A stretch of 64,000 nt of DNA from Ancylobacter crimeensis (GTDB lineage: Bacteria; Pseudomonadota; Alphaproteobacteria; Rhizobiales; Xanthobacteraceae), in NCBI RefSeq assembly GCF_023016805.1, contig NZ_JALKCH010000006.1, positions 248,001 through 312,000 of the forward strand, written 5' to 3'. Position 1 is the first letter of the stretch. The number at the start of each line of letters is the position of its first letter. The notes beneath the pieces are model-generated. The model was not told the origin of the DNA, did not search any database, and saw nothing but the letters and a program-made list of their open reading frames with translations. A program made the position numbers and the translations under genes. Below are positions 25,527-35,143 of the stretch, piece by piece.

Positions 25527-28382
25527 TCACTCCGCCGCCGTCGCGATGCGACGGCTCTGGCGCGAGAAGGCGTCGTATTCTTCCTGCCACTCGGACGGGC
25601 CGTTGGAACGCGAGATCTGCACCGCCGTCACCTTGAACTCGGGGCAATTGGTCGCCCAGTCGGAGAAGTCCGTGGTGACGACGTTAGCCTGCGTGTCCGG
25701 GTGATGGAAGGTGGTGTAGACGACGCCCGGCGCGACGCGGTCGGTGATCAGCGCGCGCAGCGTGGTGGCGCCGGCGCGGCTGTCGATCCGCACCCAGTCG
25801 CCGTCACGCACGCCGCGCAGCTCGGCATCGTTCGGATGAAGCTCGAGGCGATCCTCCGGGTGCCAGGCGACGTTGGCGGTGCGGCGGGTCTGCGCGCCGA
25901 CATTGTAGTGCGACAGGATGCGCCCGGTGGTGAGCAGCAGCGGGAAGCGGGCCCCGGTGCGCTCGTCGGTCGGCACATATTCGGTGATGACGAACTTGCC
26001 CTTGCCGCGCGCGAAGCCGTTGATGTGCATGATCGGCACACCTTCGGGATTGGCTTCGTTGCACGGCCACTGCACCGAGCCCATCTCGTCGAGCCGGGCG
26101 AAGGACACGCCGGAGAAGCTCGGCGTCAGCGCCGCGATCTCGTCCATCACCTGCGAGGGGTGGGTGTAGGTCCAGCCCATGTCCATCGCATTGGCGAGGA
26201 GCTGGGTGACTTCCCAGTCGGCATAGCCGTTCTTCGGCGCCATCACCTTGCGCACGAGCTGGATGCGGCGCTCGGCATTGGTGAAGGTGCCGTCCTTCTC
26301 CAGGAAGGTGCAGCCCGGCAGGAAGACATGGGCGAAGCGCGCCGTCTCGTTCAGGAACAGGTCCTGCACGATCACGAGGTCCATCGCCGCGAGGCCCGCC
26401 GAGACGTGGCGGGTGTCGGGGTCGGACTGCAGGATGTCTTCGCCCTGGATGTAGATGGCCTTGAAGGTGCCGTCGACCGCGGCGTCCAGCATGTTCGGGA
26501 TACGCAGGCCGGGCTCGGGATCGAGCGGACGGCCCCACATCGCCTCGAAGGTGGCGCGGGTGGCGTCGTCGGAGATGTGGCGGTAGCCGGGCAGCTCATG
26601 GGGGAACGAGCCCATGTCGCACGAACCCTGCACGTTGTTCTGGCCGCGCAGCGGGTTCACGCCGACACCGCGGCGGCCGATATTGCCGGTCGCCATGGCG
26701 AGGTTGGCGATCGCCATGACGGTGGTTGAGCCCTGCGAATGCTCGGTGACGCCGAGGCCGTAATAGATCGCCGCATTGCCGCCGGTGGCATAGAGCCGGG
26801 CCGCGCCGCGGATGAGATGGGCCGGCACGCCGGACAGCTTCTCGACCTCTTCCGGCGAATTCCGCTGGTCGGCTGCGAACTCGGCCCAGTCCTGGAATTC
26901 CTCCCAGTCGCAGAACTGGCGGACATAGTCCTCGTTCACCAGGCCTTCGGTGACAATGACATGGGCCATCGAGGTGACGACGGCGACATTGGTGCCCGGC
27001 TGCAGCGGGAGATGGAAATCGGCCTTGATGTGCGGCGAGCGCACGAGGTCGATGCGGCGCGGATCGAGCACGATCAGCTTCGCGCCCTCGCGCAGCCGCT
27101 TCTTCATGCGCGAGCCGAACACCGGGTGGCCGTCGGTCGGGTTGGCGCCGATGACGAGGATGACGTCGGAATCCTCGACCGAATCGAAGTCCTGCGTGCC
27201 CGCCGAGGTGCCGAAGGCCTGGTTGAGACCGTAGCCGGTCGGCGAGTGGCAGACGCGGGCGCAGGTGTCGACATTGTTGGTGCCGAAGCCGGCGCGGATC
27301 AGCTTCTGGACGAGATAGGCTTCCTCATTGGTGCAGCGCGAGGAGGTGATGCCGCCGATGGCGCGGCGGCCATAGGTGTCGCGGATATGGGTCAGCTTCT
27401 GCGCGGTGAAGCTCAGCGCCTCGTCCCACGAGACCTCGCGCCACGGGTCGGAGACCTTGTCGCGGATCATCGGCTTCAGGATGCGGTCCTGGTGCATGGC
27501 ATAGCCCCAGGCGAAGCGGCCCTTCACGCAGCTATGGCCGCGATTGGCCTTGCCGTCCTTCCACGGCACCATGCGCACCACTTCCTGGCCGCGCATCTCC
27601 GCCTTGAAGGCGCAGCCGACGCCGCAATAGGCGCAGGTGGTGACGACGGAATGCTCCGGCTGGCCGATCTGGATCAGCGCCTTCTCGGCCAGCGTCGCGG
27701 TCGGGCAGGCCTGCACGCAGGCGCCGCAGGACACGCATTCCGAGGTGAGGAAGGCTTCCGACTGGCCGGGCGAGACGCGGGACGAGAAGCCGCGGCCGGC
27801 GATGGTCAGCGCGAAGGTGCCCTGCACTTCCTCGCAGGCCCGCACGCACCGGTTGCAGACGATGCACTTGGCCGGGTCATAGGTGAAATAGGGGTTCGAC
27901 TCGTCCTTCGGCATGGTGAGCTCGGAGGCCGGGGCGAAATGGTTCGCGCCCTCCATGCCGTAGCGCACCTCGCGCAGGCCGACCGCGCCGGCCATGTCCT
28001 GAAGTTCGCAGTCGCCATTGGCGGCGCAGGTCAGGCAGTCCAGCGGGTGGTCGGAGATGTAGAGTTCCATCACCCCCTTGCGGAGCTGCTTGAGCCGCTC
28101 GGTCTGGGTGTGCACCTTCATGCCCGGGCCGACCGGGGTGGTGCAGGAGGCCGGCGTGCCGGCGCGGCCCTCGATCTCGATAAGGCAGAGCCGGCAGGAG
28201 CCGAAGGCGTCCAGCATGTCGGTGGCGCAGAGCTTGGGGATCTGCGTCCCCATCTCCATCGCCGCGCGCATGATCGAGGTGCCCTCGGCGACGCTGATCT
28301 CAACGCCGTCGATGGTGAGGGTCACCATCTTGTCGGTTTTCGGGGCGGGCGTACCGTAATCGATCTCATGAACGAGAGACAT
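25527..28382 (-). CDS. fdsA: NAD-dependent formate dehydrogenase alpha subunit (Mo-bis-MGD)
   Basis: A 951-residue catalytic subunit oxidising formate to CO2. N-terminal [2Fe-2S] ligands Cys52, Cys63, Cys66, Cys80; His112/Cys116/Cys119/Cys125 cluster; two ferredoxin [4Fe-4S] sets (Cys173/176/179/183 and Cys216/219/222/226); the MGD-proximal cluster Cys250/253/257/285. The active-site Mo ligand is Cys378 in CARVCHSPT, the position of selenocysteine in E. coli FdhF; no in-frame TGA is used. The C-terminal molybdopterin dinucleotide domain starts near residue 830. It is the third gene of the fds operon, 12 bp after fdsB. Confidence 0.97.
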   Translation of the reverse strand: MSLVHEIDYGTPAPKTDKMVTLTIDGVEISVAEGTSIMRAAMEMGTQIPKLCATDMLDAFGSCRLCLIEIEGRAGTPASCTTPVGPGMKVHTQTERLKQLRKGVMELYISDHPLDCLTCAANGDCELQDMAGAVGLREVRYGMEGANHFAPASELTMPKDESNPYFTYDPAKCIVCNRCVRACEEVQGTFALTIAGRGFSSRVSPGQSEAFLTSECVSCGACVQACPTATLAEKALIQIGQPEHSVVTTCAYCGVGCAFKAEMRGQEVVRMVPWKDGKANRGHSCVKGRFAWGYAMHQDRILKPMIRDKVSDPWREVSWDEALSFTAQKLTHIRDTYGRRAIGGITSSRCTNEEAYLVQKLIRAGFGTNNVDTCARVCHSPTGYGLNQAFGTSAGTQDFDSVEDSDVILVIGANPTDGHPVFGSRMKKRLREGAKLIVLDPRRIDLVRSPHIKADFHLPLQPGTNVAVVTSMAHVIVTEGLVNEDYVRQFCDWEEFQDWAEFAADQRNSPEEVEKLSGVPAHLIRGAARLYATGGNAAIYYGLGVTEHSQGSTTVMAIANLAMATGNIGRRGVGVNPLRGQNNVQGSCDMGSFPHELPGYRHISDDATRATFEAMWGRPLDPEPGLRIPNMLDAAVDGTFKAIYIQGEDILQSDPDTRHVSAGLAAMDLVIVQDLFLNETARFAHVFLPGCTFLEKDGTFTNAERRIQLVRKVMAPKNGYADWEVTQLLANAMDMGWTYTHPSQVMDEIAALTPSFSGVSFARLDEMGSVQWPCNEANPEGVPIMHINGFARGKGKFVITEYVPTDERTGARFPLLLTTGRILSHYNVGAQTRRTANVAWHPEDRLELHPNDAELRGVRDGDWVRIDSRAGATTLRALITDRVAPGVVYTTFHHPDTQANVVTTDFSDWATNCPEFKVTAVQISRSNGPSEWQEEYDAFSRQSRRIATAAE

Positions 28383-28394
28383 GATGCGTCCTCC

Positions 28395-29954
28395 TCACTC
28401 GGCGGCTTCGAGGGTGCGCGGGGCGGCACCGAAATCTTCGGGGAAGTGCTTGAGCGCGCTCATCACCGGATAGGGCGTGAAACCGCCCAGGGCGCAGAGC
28501 GAACCAAGCTTCATGGTGTGGCAGAGGTCGGTGAGCACCGCGAGATTGGCCTCGCGCCGCTCGCCCCTCATGATGCGGTCCATCAGTTCCACGCCGCGGG
28601 TCGAGCCGATGCGGCAGGGCGTGCACTTCCCGCAGCTTTCGACGGAGCAGAACTCCATGGCGAAGCGGGCCATCTTGGCGAGGTCCGCGGTGTCGTCGAA
28701 CACCACGATGCCGCCATGGCCGATCAGCGCGTCGCGCTTGGCGAATTCCTCGTAGTCGAAGGGCAGGTCGAAGTCCCAGGTCGGCACATAGGCGCCGAGG
28801 GGGCCGCCCACCTGCGCCGCCTTGACCGGGCGGCCGGAGGCGGTGCCGCCGCCGATGTCGTTGATCAGCTCGCCGAGCGGGATGCCGAAGGCGGTCTCGA
28901 ACAGGCCGCCATAGCGCACATTGCCGGCGATCTGGACCGGCATGGTGCCGCGCGAGCGTCCCATGCCGAAATCGGCATATTTCTGCGCACCGTCGGCGAG
29001 GATGTGCGGGACCGCGACGAGCGAGAGCACGTTGTTGATGACGGTCGGCTTCTGGAACAGGCCCTTGTGCGCCGGCAGCGGCGGCTTGGCGCGCACCGTG
29101 CCGCGCCCGCCTTCCAGGCTGTCGAGCAGCGCGGTTTCCTCGCCGCAGACATAGGCGCCGGCGCCCATCCGCACTTCCATGTCGAAGGAGTGCTGGCTGC
29201 CGGCGATGTTCACGCCCAGCATGCCGTGCTGCCGGGCGACCTCGATCGCCTTGGCCATCGCGGCGATGGCGTGGGGATATTCCGAGCGGGTGTAGACGAA
29301 CCCCTTGGTGGCGCCCACCGCGAGGCCGGCGATGGTCATGCCCTCGATGAGCTGGAAGGGGTCGCCCTCCATGATCATGCGGTCCGCGAAGGTCCCGCTG
29401 TCACCCTCGTCGGCATTGCAGACGATGTATTTGCGGTCGTCCTTGGCATCGGCGACGGTCTTCCACTTGATCGCGGTCGGAAAGCCTGCGCCGCCGCGGC
29501 CGCGAAGGCCGGACTTCTTCACTTCCTCGATGATCTCGGCCGGGCCGAGCTGGAGCGCGCGCTCCAGCCCCTTATAGCCGCCGAGGCGGCAGTAATCGGT
29601 GTAGGAGGCCGGGTCGATGATGCCGCAGCGCGCGAAGGTGAGGCGCGTCTGCTTCGCCATGAACGGATGCTCTTCGGGCTTGCCGATGCGCAGCTCATGC
29701 GCGCCGCCCTGGAACAGGCCCGCAGCCACGAGGCCATAGACGTCGTCCTCGGTCACCGGACCATAGCCGATGCGCCCGTCGGCGGTCTCGACCTCGACGA
29801 GCGGCTCCAGCCAGAGCATGCCGCGCGAGCCGGTGCGCACGATCTCGATGGCGGTGCCGGTCTTGCGGGCGGCGGCCTCGATGGCGGCAACCACCTCGTC
29901 GGCGCCGCAGGCGATGGCGCAGGCGTCCTTGGGAATGAACAGGCGAACGGTCAC
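28395..29954 (-). CDS. fdsB: NAD-dependent formate dehydrogenase beta subunit (NuoF-like)
   Basis: A 519-residue diaphorase subunit passing electrons to NAD+. It has an N-terminal thioredoxin-like [2Fe-2S]-type region and the NuoF core: SGLRGRGGAGFPTAIKW (NADH/FMN binding), CNADEGDSGTFADR, GAYVCGEETALLDSLEG, and the [4Fe-4S] motif ESCGKCTPCRIGSTRG. Start is GTG 29954, which makes a GTGA overlap with the fdsG stop and gives MTVRLFIPKDACAIA. The tight overlap implies translational coupling and a fixed subunit ratio. Confidence 0.96.
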   Translation of the reverse strand: MTVRLFIPKDACAIACGADEVVAAIEAAARKTGTAIEIVRTGSRGMLWLEPLVEVETADGRIGYGPVTEDDVYGLVAAGLFQGGAHELRIGKPEEHPFMAKQTRLTFARCGIIDPASYTDYCRLGGYKGLERALQLGPAEIIEEVKKSGLRGRGGAGFPTAIKWKTVADAKDDRKYIVCNADEGDSGTFADRMIMEGDPFQLIEGMTIAGLAVGATKGFVYTRSEYPHAIAAMAKAIEVARQHGMLGVNIAGSQHSFDMEVRMGAGAYVCGEETALLDSLEGGRGTVRAKPPLPAHKGLFQKPTVINNVLSLVAVPHILADGAQKYADFGMGRSRGTMPVQIAGNVRYGGLFETAFGIPLGELINDIGGGTASGRPVKAAQVGGPLGAYVPTWDFDLPFDYEEFAKRDALIGHGGIVVFDDTADLAKMARFAMEFCSVESCGKCTPCRIGSTRGVELMDRIMRGERREANLAVLTDLCHTMKLGSLCALGGFTPYPVMSALKHFPEDFGAAPRTLEAAE

Positions 29955-30424
29955 GACTGCGCCTCCGTGATCAGGGCCTCGAGGCGGCGCTCGGTGAGGC
30001 GGGCGACGATGCGCCCGTCGAGCATGGCGGAGGGAGCGGTGGCGCACAGGCCGAGGCAGTAGATGGGCTCCACCGTCACGCGGCCGTCGGCCGTGGTTTC
30101 GCCGAGCTTGCAGCCGAGGCGATCCTCGGCATGGGCGGCGAGCGCGTCGCCGCCGGCGGCCTGGCAGGCCTCGGCGCGGCAGAGCTTCAGCACATGACGC
30201 CCGGCGGGCTCGTGGCGGAAATCGTGGTAGAAGGTGATCACGCCGTGGATCTCGGCGCGCGACTGATTGAGGGTTTCGGCCAGCATCGGGACCACCTCCT
30301 CCGGCACATGGCCGAAGGTTTCCTGGATCCCGTGAAGCATCGGCATGAGGGGGCCTTCGAGATGCGCGAACTCGTTGATCACCTCGCGGGCACGCGCCTC
30401 ACTCCAGGGCTCGTAATGCGGCAT
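29951..30424 (-). CDS. fdsG: NAD-dependent formate dehydrogenase gamma subunit (NuoE-like)
   Basis: A 157-residue [2Fe-2S] subunit related to NuoE. The four cluster ligands are in LCRAEACQAAGG and IYCLGLCATAPS. HGIQETFGHVPEEVVPMLAE is the NuoE-like N-terminal helix region. It is the first gene of the fds operon (fdsG-fdsB-fdsA-fdhD-fdsD). The 250 bp upstream hold AT-rich DNA and a LysR-type palindrome. Confidence 0.96.
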   Translation of the reverse strand: MPHYEPWSEARAREVINEFAHLEGPLMPMLHGIQETFGHVPEEVVPMLAETLNQSRAEIHGVITFYHDFRHEPAGRHVLKLCRAEACQAAGGDALAAHAEDRLGCKLGETTADGRVTVEPIYCLGLCATAPSAMLDGRIVARLTERRLEALITEAQS

Positions 30425-30509
30425 CTCTCTCCCGGCCTTCTTTTAAAATTTTCCAAGGACACCATGAAGCTTCCTTGAAACTGAATCAATTCGGGACTTC
30501 CGTGCTGCA

Positions 30510-30524
30510 ATAGAAAAATTCTAT
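30510..30524. promoter_or_regulatory. LysR-type palindrome upstream of the fds operon
   Basis: ATAGAA-AAA-TTCTAT is a perfect 15-bp dyad matching the T-N11-A pattern of LysR-type sites. It is 86 bp upstream of fdsG, where a LysR-type activator (FdsR in Cupriavidus-like systems) would bind. The nearest LysR gene is at 32220-33113, but that one more likely serves its divergent MFS gene. Confidence 0.5.
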
Positions 30525-30675
30525 CGTGAACACGGCGGACGCTGCGTCCGTCGCGCCTCCGGTCGAAGGAACCAATCCCCGGGCCGCCGATCCGTTCCAC
30601 TCCTGTTCTTGACGAAGCGGCAGCGGCCCTTAAGCTGGCGGTATTGGAAGCAGGCACTTTCCCAGGCAGGCAGGC

Positions 30676-32205
30676 ATGGTTCAGCGCGTGGCGACGGTCG
30701 CGTTCGAAGGGGTGGAGGCGCGCCCGGTCGACGTGCAGATCCAGGTCGCGCCGGGCCTGCCGGCGTTCAACCTGGTCGGCCTCGCCGACAAGGCGGTGAA
30801 CGAGGCGAAGGAGCGGGTGCGCGCCGCTCTCATTGCCTCCGGTCTTGCCCTGCCGGCGCGGCGCATCACCGTGAACCTTGCGCCGGCCGATCTTCCCAAG
30901 GAAGGCAGTCATTACGACCTGCCCATAGCGCTCGGGCTGATGGCGGCGATCGGCGCCATTCCGGCCGACGCGCTGGACGGCTACACCGTGCTCGGCGAGC
31001 TGGCGCTGGACGGGCGGCTGGCCCCGGTGGCCGGCGTGCTGCCGGCCGCGATCGGCGCGGACGGGCGCGGCCACGGCCTCATCTGCCCCGCCGCCTGCGG
31101 GCCGGAGGCCGCGTGGGCGAGCCCGGACCTGCCGATCCTCGCCGCGTCGACGCTGATCGAACTGGTGAACCATTTCGCCGGCCGGCAGGTGCTGGAGCGT
31201 CCGCATCCCGAATTGACGAAGGGCGAAGCGCTGCTGCCCGATCTCGCAGATGTGAAGGGACAGGAAAGCGCGCGGCGCGCCTTGGAGATCGCCGCGGCCG
31301 GTCGGCACAACCTGCTGTTCATCGGCCCGCCCGGCGCCGGCAAGTCGATGCTGGCGCAGCGCCTGCCCTCGATCCTGCCGCCGCTCGGCCCGGCGGAGTT
31401 GCTCGACGTGTCGATGATCGCCTCCGTCGCCGGCACGCTGGAAGGCGGTGCGCTCACCGCCCGCCGGCCGTTCCGCGCGCCCCACCATTCGGCCAGCATG
31501 GCGGCGATGGTGGGCGGGGGCATGCGGGCGCGGCCCGGCGAGGTGTCGCTGGCCCATAACGGCGTGCTGTTCCTCGACGAGCTGCCGGAGTTCCAGCCGG
31601 CGGTGCTCGATTCGCTGCGCCAGCCGCTGGAGAGCGGGCAGGCGGTCATCGCCCGCGCCAACCACCGCGTGGCCTATCCCGCCCGATTCCAGCTCGTCGC
31701 GGCGATGAACCCCTGCCGCTGCGGCCATGCCGGCCAGCCCGGCCACACCTGCCGGCGCGGACCGCGCTGCGCCATCGATTACCAGGCCCGGCTGTCCGGC
31801 CCGCTGCTGGACCGCATCGACCTGCATCTGGAGGTGCCGGCGGTCTCCGCCGTCGATCTCGTGCGTCCGGCCCCGACCGAGAGCAGCGCCGCCGTCGCCG
31901 CCCGGGTGGCGCAAGCCCGTGCCTTGCAGGCCGCGCGGTTCCGCGCGCTCGGGCGGCCCGACCTGTCCACCAATGCCGAGGCGAACGGTCCGCTGCTCGA
32001 CGCCATCGCCAGCCCCGACGACGCCGGCACCGCGCTGCTGGCCGACGCCGCCCGGCTGATGCGGCTGTCCGCGCGCGGCTATCACCGCGTGCTCAAGGTC
32101 GCCCGCACCCTCGCCGACCTCGCCGGTGCCGAGACCGTAGGCCGCGCGCATCTCGCCGAGGCGCTGGCCTATCGGGCGAGCGCGGACCGCCAGGCGGCGG
32201 CGTAG
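30676..32205 (+). CDS. comM: YifB/ComM family Mg-chelatase-like AAA+ ATPase
   Basis: A 509-residue protein with the ComM layout: N-terminal Lon-protease-like domain (AFEGVEARPVDVQIQVAPGL, GLADKAVNEAKERVRAAL, NLAPADLPKEGSHYDLPIAL), AAA+ core with Walker A IGPPGAGKSMLAQRLP and Walker B NGVLFLDELPEF, then a zinc-like CRCGH..C..C segment (NPCRCGHAGQPGHTC). ComM is a hexameric branch-migration helicase acting in natural transformation and recombination. MVQRVATVAFEG is the standard start. It converges on the LysR gene with 14 bp between. Confidence 0.95.
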   Translation: MVQRVATVAFEGVEARPVDVQIQVAPGLPAFNLVGLADKAVNEAKERVRAALIASGLALPARRITVNLAPADLPKEGSHYDLPIALGLMAAIGAIPADALDGYTVLGELALDGRLAPVAGVLPAAIGADGRGHGLICPAACGPEAAWASPDLPILAASTLIELVNHFAGRQVLERPHPELTKGEALLPDLADVKGQESARRALEIAAAGRHNLLFIGPPGAGKSMLAQRLPSILPPLGPAELLDVSMIASVAGTLEGGALTARRPFRAPHHSASMAAMVGGGMRARPGEVSLAHNGVLFLDELPEFQPAVLDSLRQPLESGQAVIARANHRVAYPARFQLVAAMNPCRCGHAGQPGHTCRRGPRCAIDYQARLSGPLLDRIDLHLEVPAVSAVDLVRPAPTESSAAVAARVAQARALQAARFRALGRPDLSTNAEANGPLLDAIASPDDAGTALLADAARLMRLSARGYHRVLKVARTLADLAGAETVGRAHLAEALAYRASADRQAAA

Positions 32206-32219
32206 CGATCCGCCGCCCC

Positions 32220-33113
32220 TTACGCCCGGAACAGCCTGAAGATCGTCGCCCGCAGCCATTGATGCAGCGGATCGGCGTCCATCCGCGGGTGCCAGGTCAG
32301 CGCGACGGCGATCGAGGGCGTGGCGACCGGCAGGTCGAACAGCGCGATCCGGTCATCCGGCGCCGGCCCGCAGAAAGAGCGCGGCACCAGCCCGACCAGA
32401 TCCGAAGCCGCGACCACAGCGAGCACCGCCTGATAGGTCGGCACCACCAGCCGCACCATGCGAGTGAGGCCCAACAGCGCGAGCGCCTCGTCGACCGGAC
32501 CGGTGAAGCGGGCGTGCCGGGACGCGACGACATGCTCGCAGGCGGCATAGTCGCCGACCGCGACCGGATCCGGGCCCAGCAGCGCGTGGCCCCGCCGCAC
32601 CGCCCCCACGAACCGGTCCCGGAACAGGATGCGCCCGCGCAGCTCGGCGGCCTCCCCGCCCACCACGCCGATATCGAGATCGACATCGGCATCCCGCAGC
32701 GCCTGGATGTTCTTGTCGGGCTTCGGCACGAAGCGCAGCCGCAGGCCCGGTGCCGTCGCGGAGATCGCCGCGCTGAGCCGGGCGGCGTGGAGCAGCACGA
32801 AGGCGTCATTGGCGCGGATCGCGACGTCGCGCTGCACCCGGCCGAGGTCCAGAGCCGGCGGCGGCGACAGCACCTCGCTCACTGCTGCCGCCAGCCGGTG
32901 CACCTCGTCGGCGATGGCCTCGGCGTGGGGGGTGGCGACCATGTCGCGGCCGGCGGGCACCAGCAGCGGGTCGCCGATCGTCGATCGCAGCCGCGACAAT
33001 GTTCGGCTCATGGCCGAGGTGCTGAGGCCGACGCGACGCGCGGCGCCGGTCACGCTGCGCTCCCGCAGCAGCGCGTCGAGCGCCCGCAAAAGATTGAGGT
33101 CTACATCGATCAT
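32220..33113 (-). CDS. LysR-family transcriptional regulator
   Basis: A 297-residue regulator. The N-terminal helix-turn-helix is DLNLLRALDALLRERSVTGAARRVGLSTSAMSRTLSRLRSTIGD (written here in part as positions about 4-47); the remainder is the periplasmic-binding-like effector domain. The NodD/Leu-Arg-Ala-Leu opening places it near the NodD-like LysR subgroup. It is divergent from the MFS transporter gene with 97 bp between starts, and a dyad lies in that gap, so it probably controls the transporter. Confidence 0.92.
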   Translation of the reverse strand: MIDVDLNLLRALDALLRERSVTGAARRVGLSTSAMSRTLSRLRSTIGDPLLVPAGRDMVATPHAEAIADEVHRLAAAVSEVLSPPPALDLGRVQRDVAIRANDAFVLLHAARLSAAISATAPGLRLRFVPKPDKNIQALRDADVDLDIGVVGGEAAELRGRILFRDRFVGAVRRGHALLGPDPVAVGDYAACEHVVASRHARFTGPVDEALALLGLTRMVRLVVPTYQAVLAVVAASDLVGLVPRSFCGPAPDDRIALFDLPVATPSIAVALTWHPRMDADPLHQWLRATIFRLFRA

Positions 33114-33131
33114 CGCGCACCGAGGCTAGAT

Positions 33132-33159
33132 ACCCATGCCGTTATACGCAAGCATGGGT
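33132..33159. promoter_or_regulatory. Dyad between the LysR and MFS genes
   Basis: ACCCATGC and GCATGGGT are perfect 8-bp inverted arms separated by 12 bp, so equivalent bases are about two helical turns apart. It sits 19 bp from the LysR start and 51 bp from the MFS start, where a LysR-type operator is expected. Confidence 0.5.
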
Positions 33160-33210
33160 TTTCATCTGTGCGTCTGGTGCAACCATCCATGCGGGGGTAT
33201 CCGTCCGGTC

Positions 33211-34626
33211 ATGGAACAGCGCACGCCGACACCGACGACCGATGCCCCCCATGCAGCCCCGTTCGAAGACGGGCTGCCCTCGCCGCGGCGCCATCTCGCC
33301 GTCGCCGTGCTGCTCATGGCGCTGATCCTCGTGGTGCTGGACGGCGCGATCGCCAATGTCGCGCTGCCCTCCATTGCGGCCTCGCTCAATGCCGACGCCA
33401 GCCACACCGTGTGGGTCGTCTCGAGCTATCAGCTTGCCGTGCTGGTCGCGCTGCTGCCCTGCGGCGCGCTGGGCGAGATCTTCGGGGCGCGGCGGGTCTA
33501 TCTCGCCGGCGTCGTGCTCTTCGTGCTGGCCTCGGCGGGCTGCACCTTCGCCGGCAGCCTGCCGGTGCTGGTCGCCGCCCGCTTCGTCCAGGGGCTGGGC
33601 GGCGGCGCGATCATGGCGCTGGCGGCGATGAACCTGCGCCTCGCGGTGCCGCAGCGCATGCTGGGCACCATCATCGGCTTCAACGCCGTCACCGTCGCGG
33701 CGTCGTCCGCGGCTGGCCCGGCCGTCGCCGGGGCGATCCTGTCGGTCGCGCACTGGTCCTGGCTGTTCGCCGTCAACATTCCGCTCGGCCTCGTCATCCT
33801 TGCCGGCGGGCGGGCCCTGCATGCGCGACCGGGCAGCCGGAAGCGCATCGACGCGCTGACCCTGCTCCTCAACACCGCGATGTTCGTGCTGCTGTTCTGG
33901 GGAGCCGACCGGATCGCGGAGGCCCCGCTGCAGAGCGCGGCCCTGATCGCCGCCGCGCTCGCCTGCCTCGGCGCCATCCTGGCCCGCGAGCGCGGCAACC
34001 CAGCCCCCATCGTGCCGACCGACCTCCTCGCCTCGCCGGCCTTCCGCATCGCCGTCATCGCCTCGGTGATGTGCTTCGCCGGCCAGATGCTCAGCTATGT
34101 CGCTCTGCCCTTCTATCTTCAGCATACGCTCGGCATGAGCCCGGGGCTGGCCGGCCTCTACATGATGCCGTGGCCGATCGCGACGGTGATCATGGCGCCG
34201 ATTTCCGGCCGCCTGTCCGACCGGATGGGCACAGCCTGGCTGTGCACCTGCGGCGGCACGCTGTTCGCAGCCGGGCTGCTCGCCGTGGCGCTGCTGCCGG
34301 CCGATCCCTGGCACCTGGTCTTCCTTCTGGGAACCGTGGCGGCGGGTGCCGGCTTCGGCACCTTCCAGACCCCCAACAACCACATCCTGCTGCTGTCGGC
34401 GCCGAAGCACCGCAGCGGCGCGGCCGGCGCGATGCAGGGAACCGCCCGCCTGACCGGACAGACGCTGGGCGCCATTTCCATGTCCGTCATCTTCCAGACC
34501 GTGGCGTTGGGCCCGGCACCGAAGATTGCCCTGTTCATCGCCGGCCTGTGCGCAGTCGCGGCGGCGCTGGCGAGCTTCACCCGGCTGCGCTTCGACAGGA
34601 CAGCGGTGCCGGACAGCGGGGAATGA
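33211..34626 (+). CDS. MFS drug/metabolite exporter, DHA2 (EmrB/QacA) type
   Basis: A 471-residue transporter with about 12-14 hydrophobic helices. Signature regions: LDGAIANVALPSIAASL (motif D1 of DHA family), GEIFGARRVYLAGVVLF (motif A), ARFVQGLGGGAIMALAAMN (motif B), and SAAGPAVAGAILSVAHWSWLFAVNIPLG (motif C, positions about 165-195). DHA2 members export drugs or toxic metabolites using the proton gradient. ATG 33211 (MEQRTPTPTT) is the best start; the frame is open further up to 33136. It is divergent from the LysR gene that probably regulates it. Confidence 0.92.
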   Translation: MEQRTPTPTTDAPHAAPFEDGLPSPRRHLAVAVLLMALILVVLDGAIANVALPSIAASLNADASHTVWVVSSYQLAVLVALLPCGALGEIFGARRVYLAGVVLFVLASAGCTFAGSLPVLVAARFVQGLGGGAIMALAAMNLRLAVPQRMLGTIIGFNAVTVAASSAAGPAVAGAILSVAHWSWLFAVNIPLGLVILAGGRALHARPGSRKRIDALTLLLNTAMFVLLFWGADRIAEAPLQSAALIAAALACLGAILARERGNPAPIVPTDLLASPAFRIAVIASVMCFAGQMLSYVALPFYLQHTLGMSPGLAGLYMMPWPIATVIMAPISGRLSDRMGTAWLCTCGGTLFAAGLLAVALLPADPWHLVFLLGTVAAGAGFGTFQTPNNHILLLSAPKHRSGAAGAMQGTARLTGQTLGAISMSVIFQTVALGPAPKIALFIAGLCAVAAALASFTRLRFDRTAVPDSGE

Positions 34627-35143
34627 CGGCAAGGCGGCCACTCTGCTCCTCATGAGGACGGATTGAAAATGCCGGCTCTTCCCGCTCTCGGCAGTGTGGG
34701 AGCGCCCAGCACGCCGAATCAGCGCGCGGGAAGCCGTGTCGGGAGCCGGGAATCATCCTCACGGTGTCGGATGTCGTCCCGTCCATCGTGTCGCCGTCGC
34801 GTGGGGTCGCTCTTCCGCGCCCGGCTCCCGGCCTGCCGCGCGAGAGCGAGGACCCGCGGCTCCAGATCGCGGCAGGCGGCCGGGAACCTTGCAGGCCGGC
34901 CAACCGGCTGAGCCCTTGCGCGCCGGTGGGGTGGATAGGGCGGTCGAACCCGTCGTTCGGACGGCGCCGGAGCCGAGGTCCCGCCTACCGCCCGCGACGA
35001 CGCGCCGGTATCGTCCGCGCTGCGGCGCCACGCGCTGTCACATGCGCGTCGGAGAGCTGTGTTCCTGTCCTTGCGTCGGGAACCGCTGGCCCTGATGATC
35101 GGGTGGGTTCGTCGAACCGTTCCGCTTTTCGGGATTCCTTGCG
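34627..35143. other. Intergenic region with no recognised feature
   Basis: About 517 bp. All frames give only short, compositionally odd peptides. I see no RNA gene or strong terminator. It precedes the OlsB-like gene, so the promoter of that gene should lie here; I could not identify it. Confidence 0.4.

Noticed and set aside
26739-30062. A 1107-codon open frame on the plus strand opposite fdsA, fdsB and fdsG
   Set aside because: It is an antisense frame kept open by high third-position GC. It has His/Arg/Glu-rich low-complexity translation and no recognisable domain, while the minus strand encodes full formate dehydrogenase subunits.
34907-35110. tRNA-like T-arm sequences (GGTCGAACC, GGTTCGTCGAACC)
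   Set aside because: No acceptor, D and anticodon arms can be folded around them.
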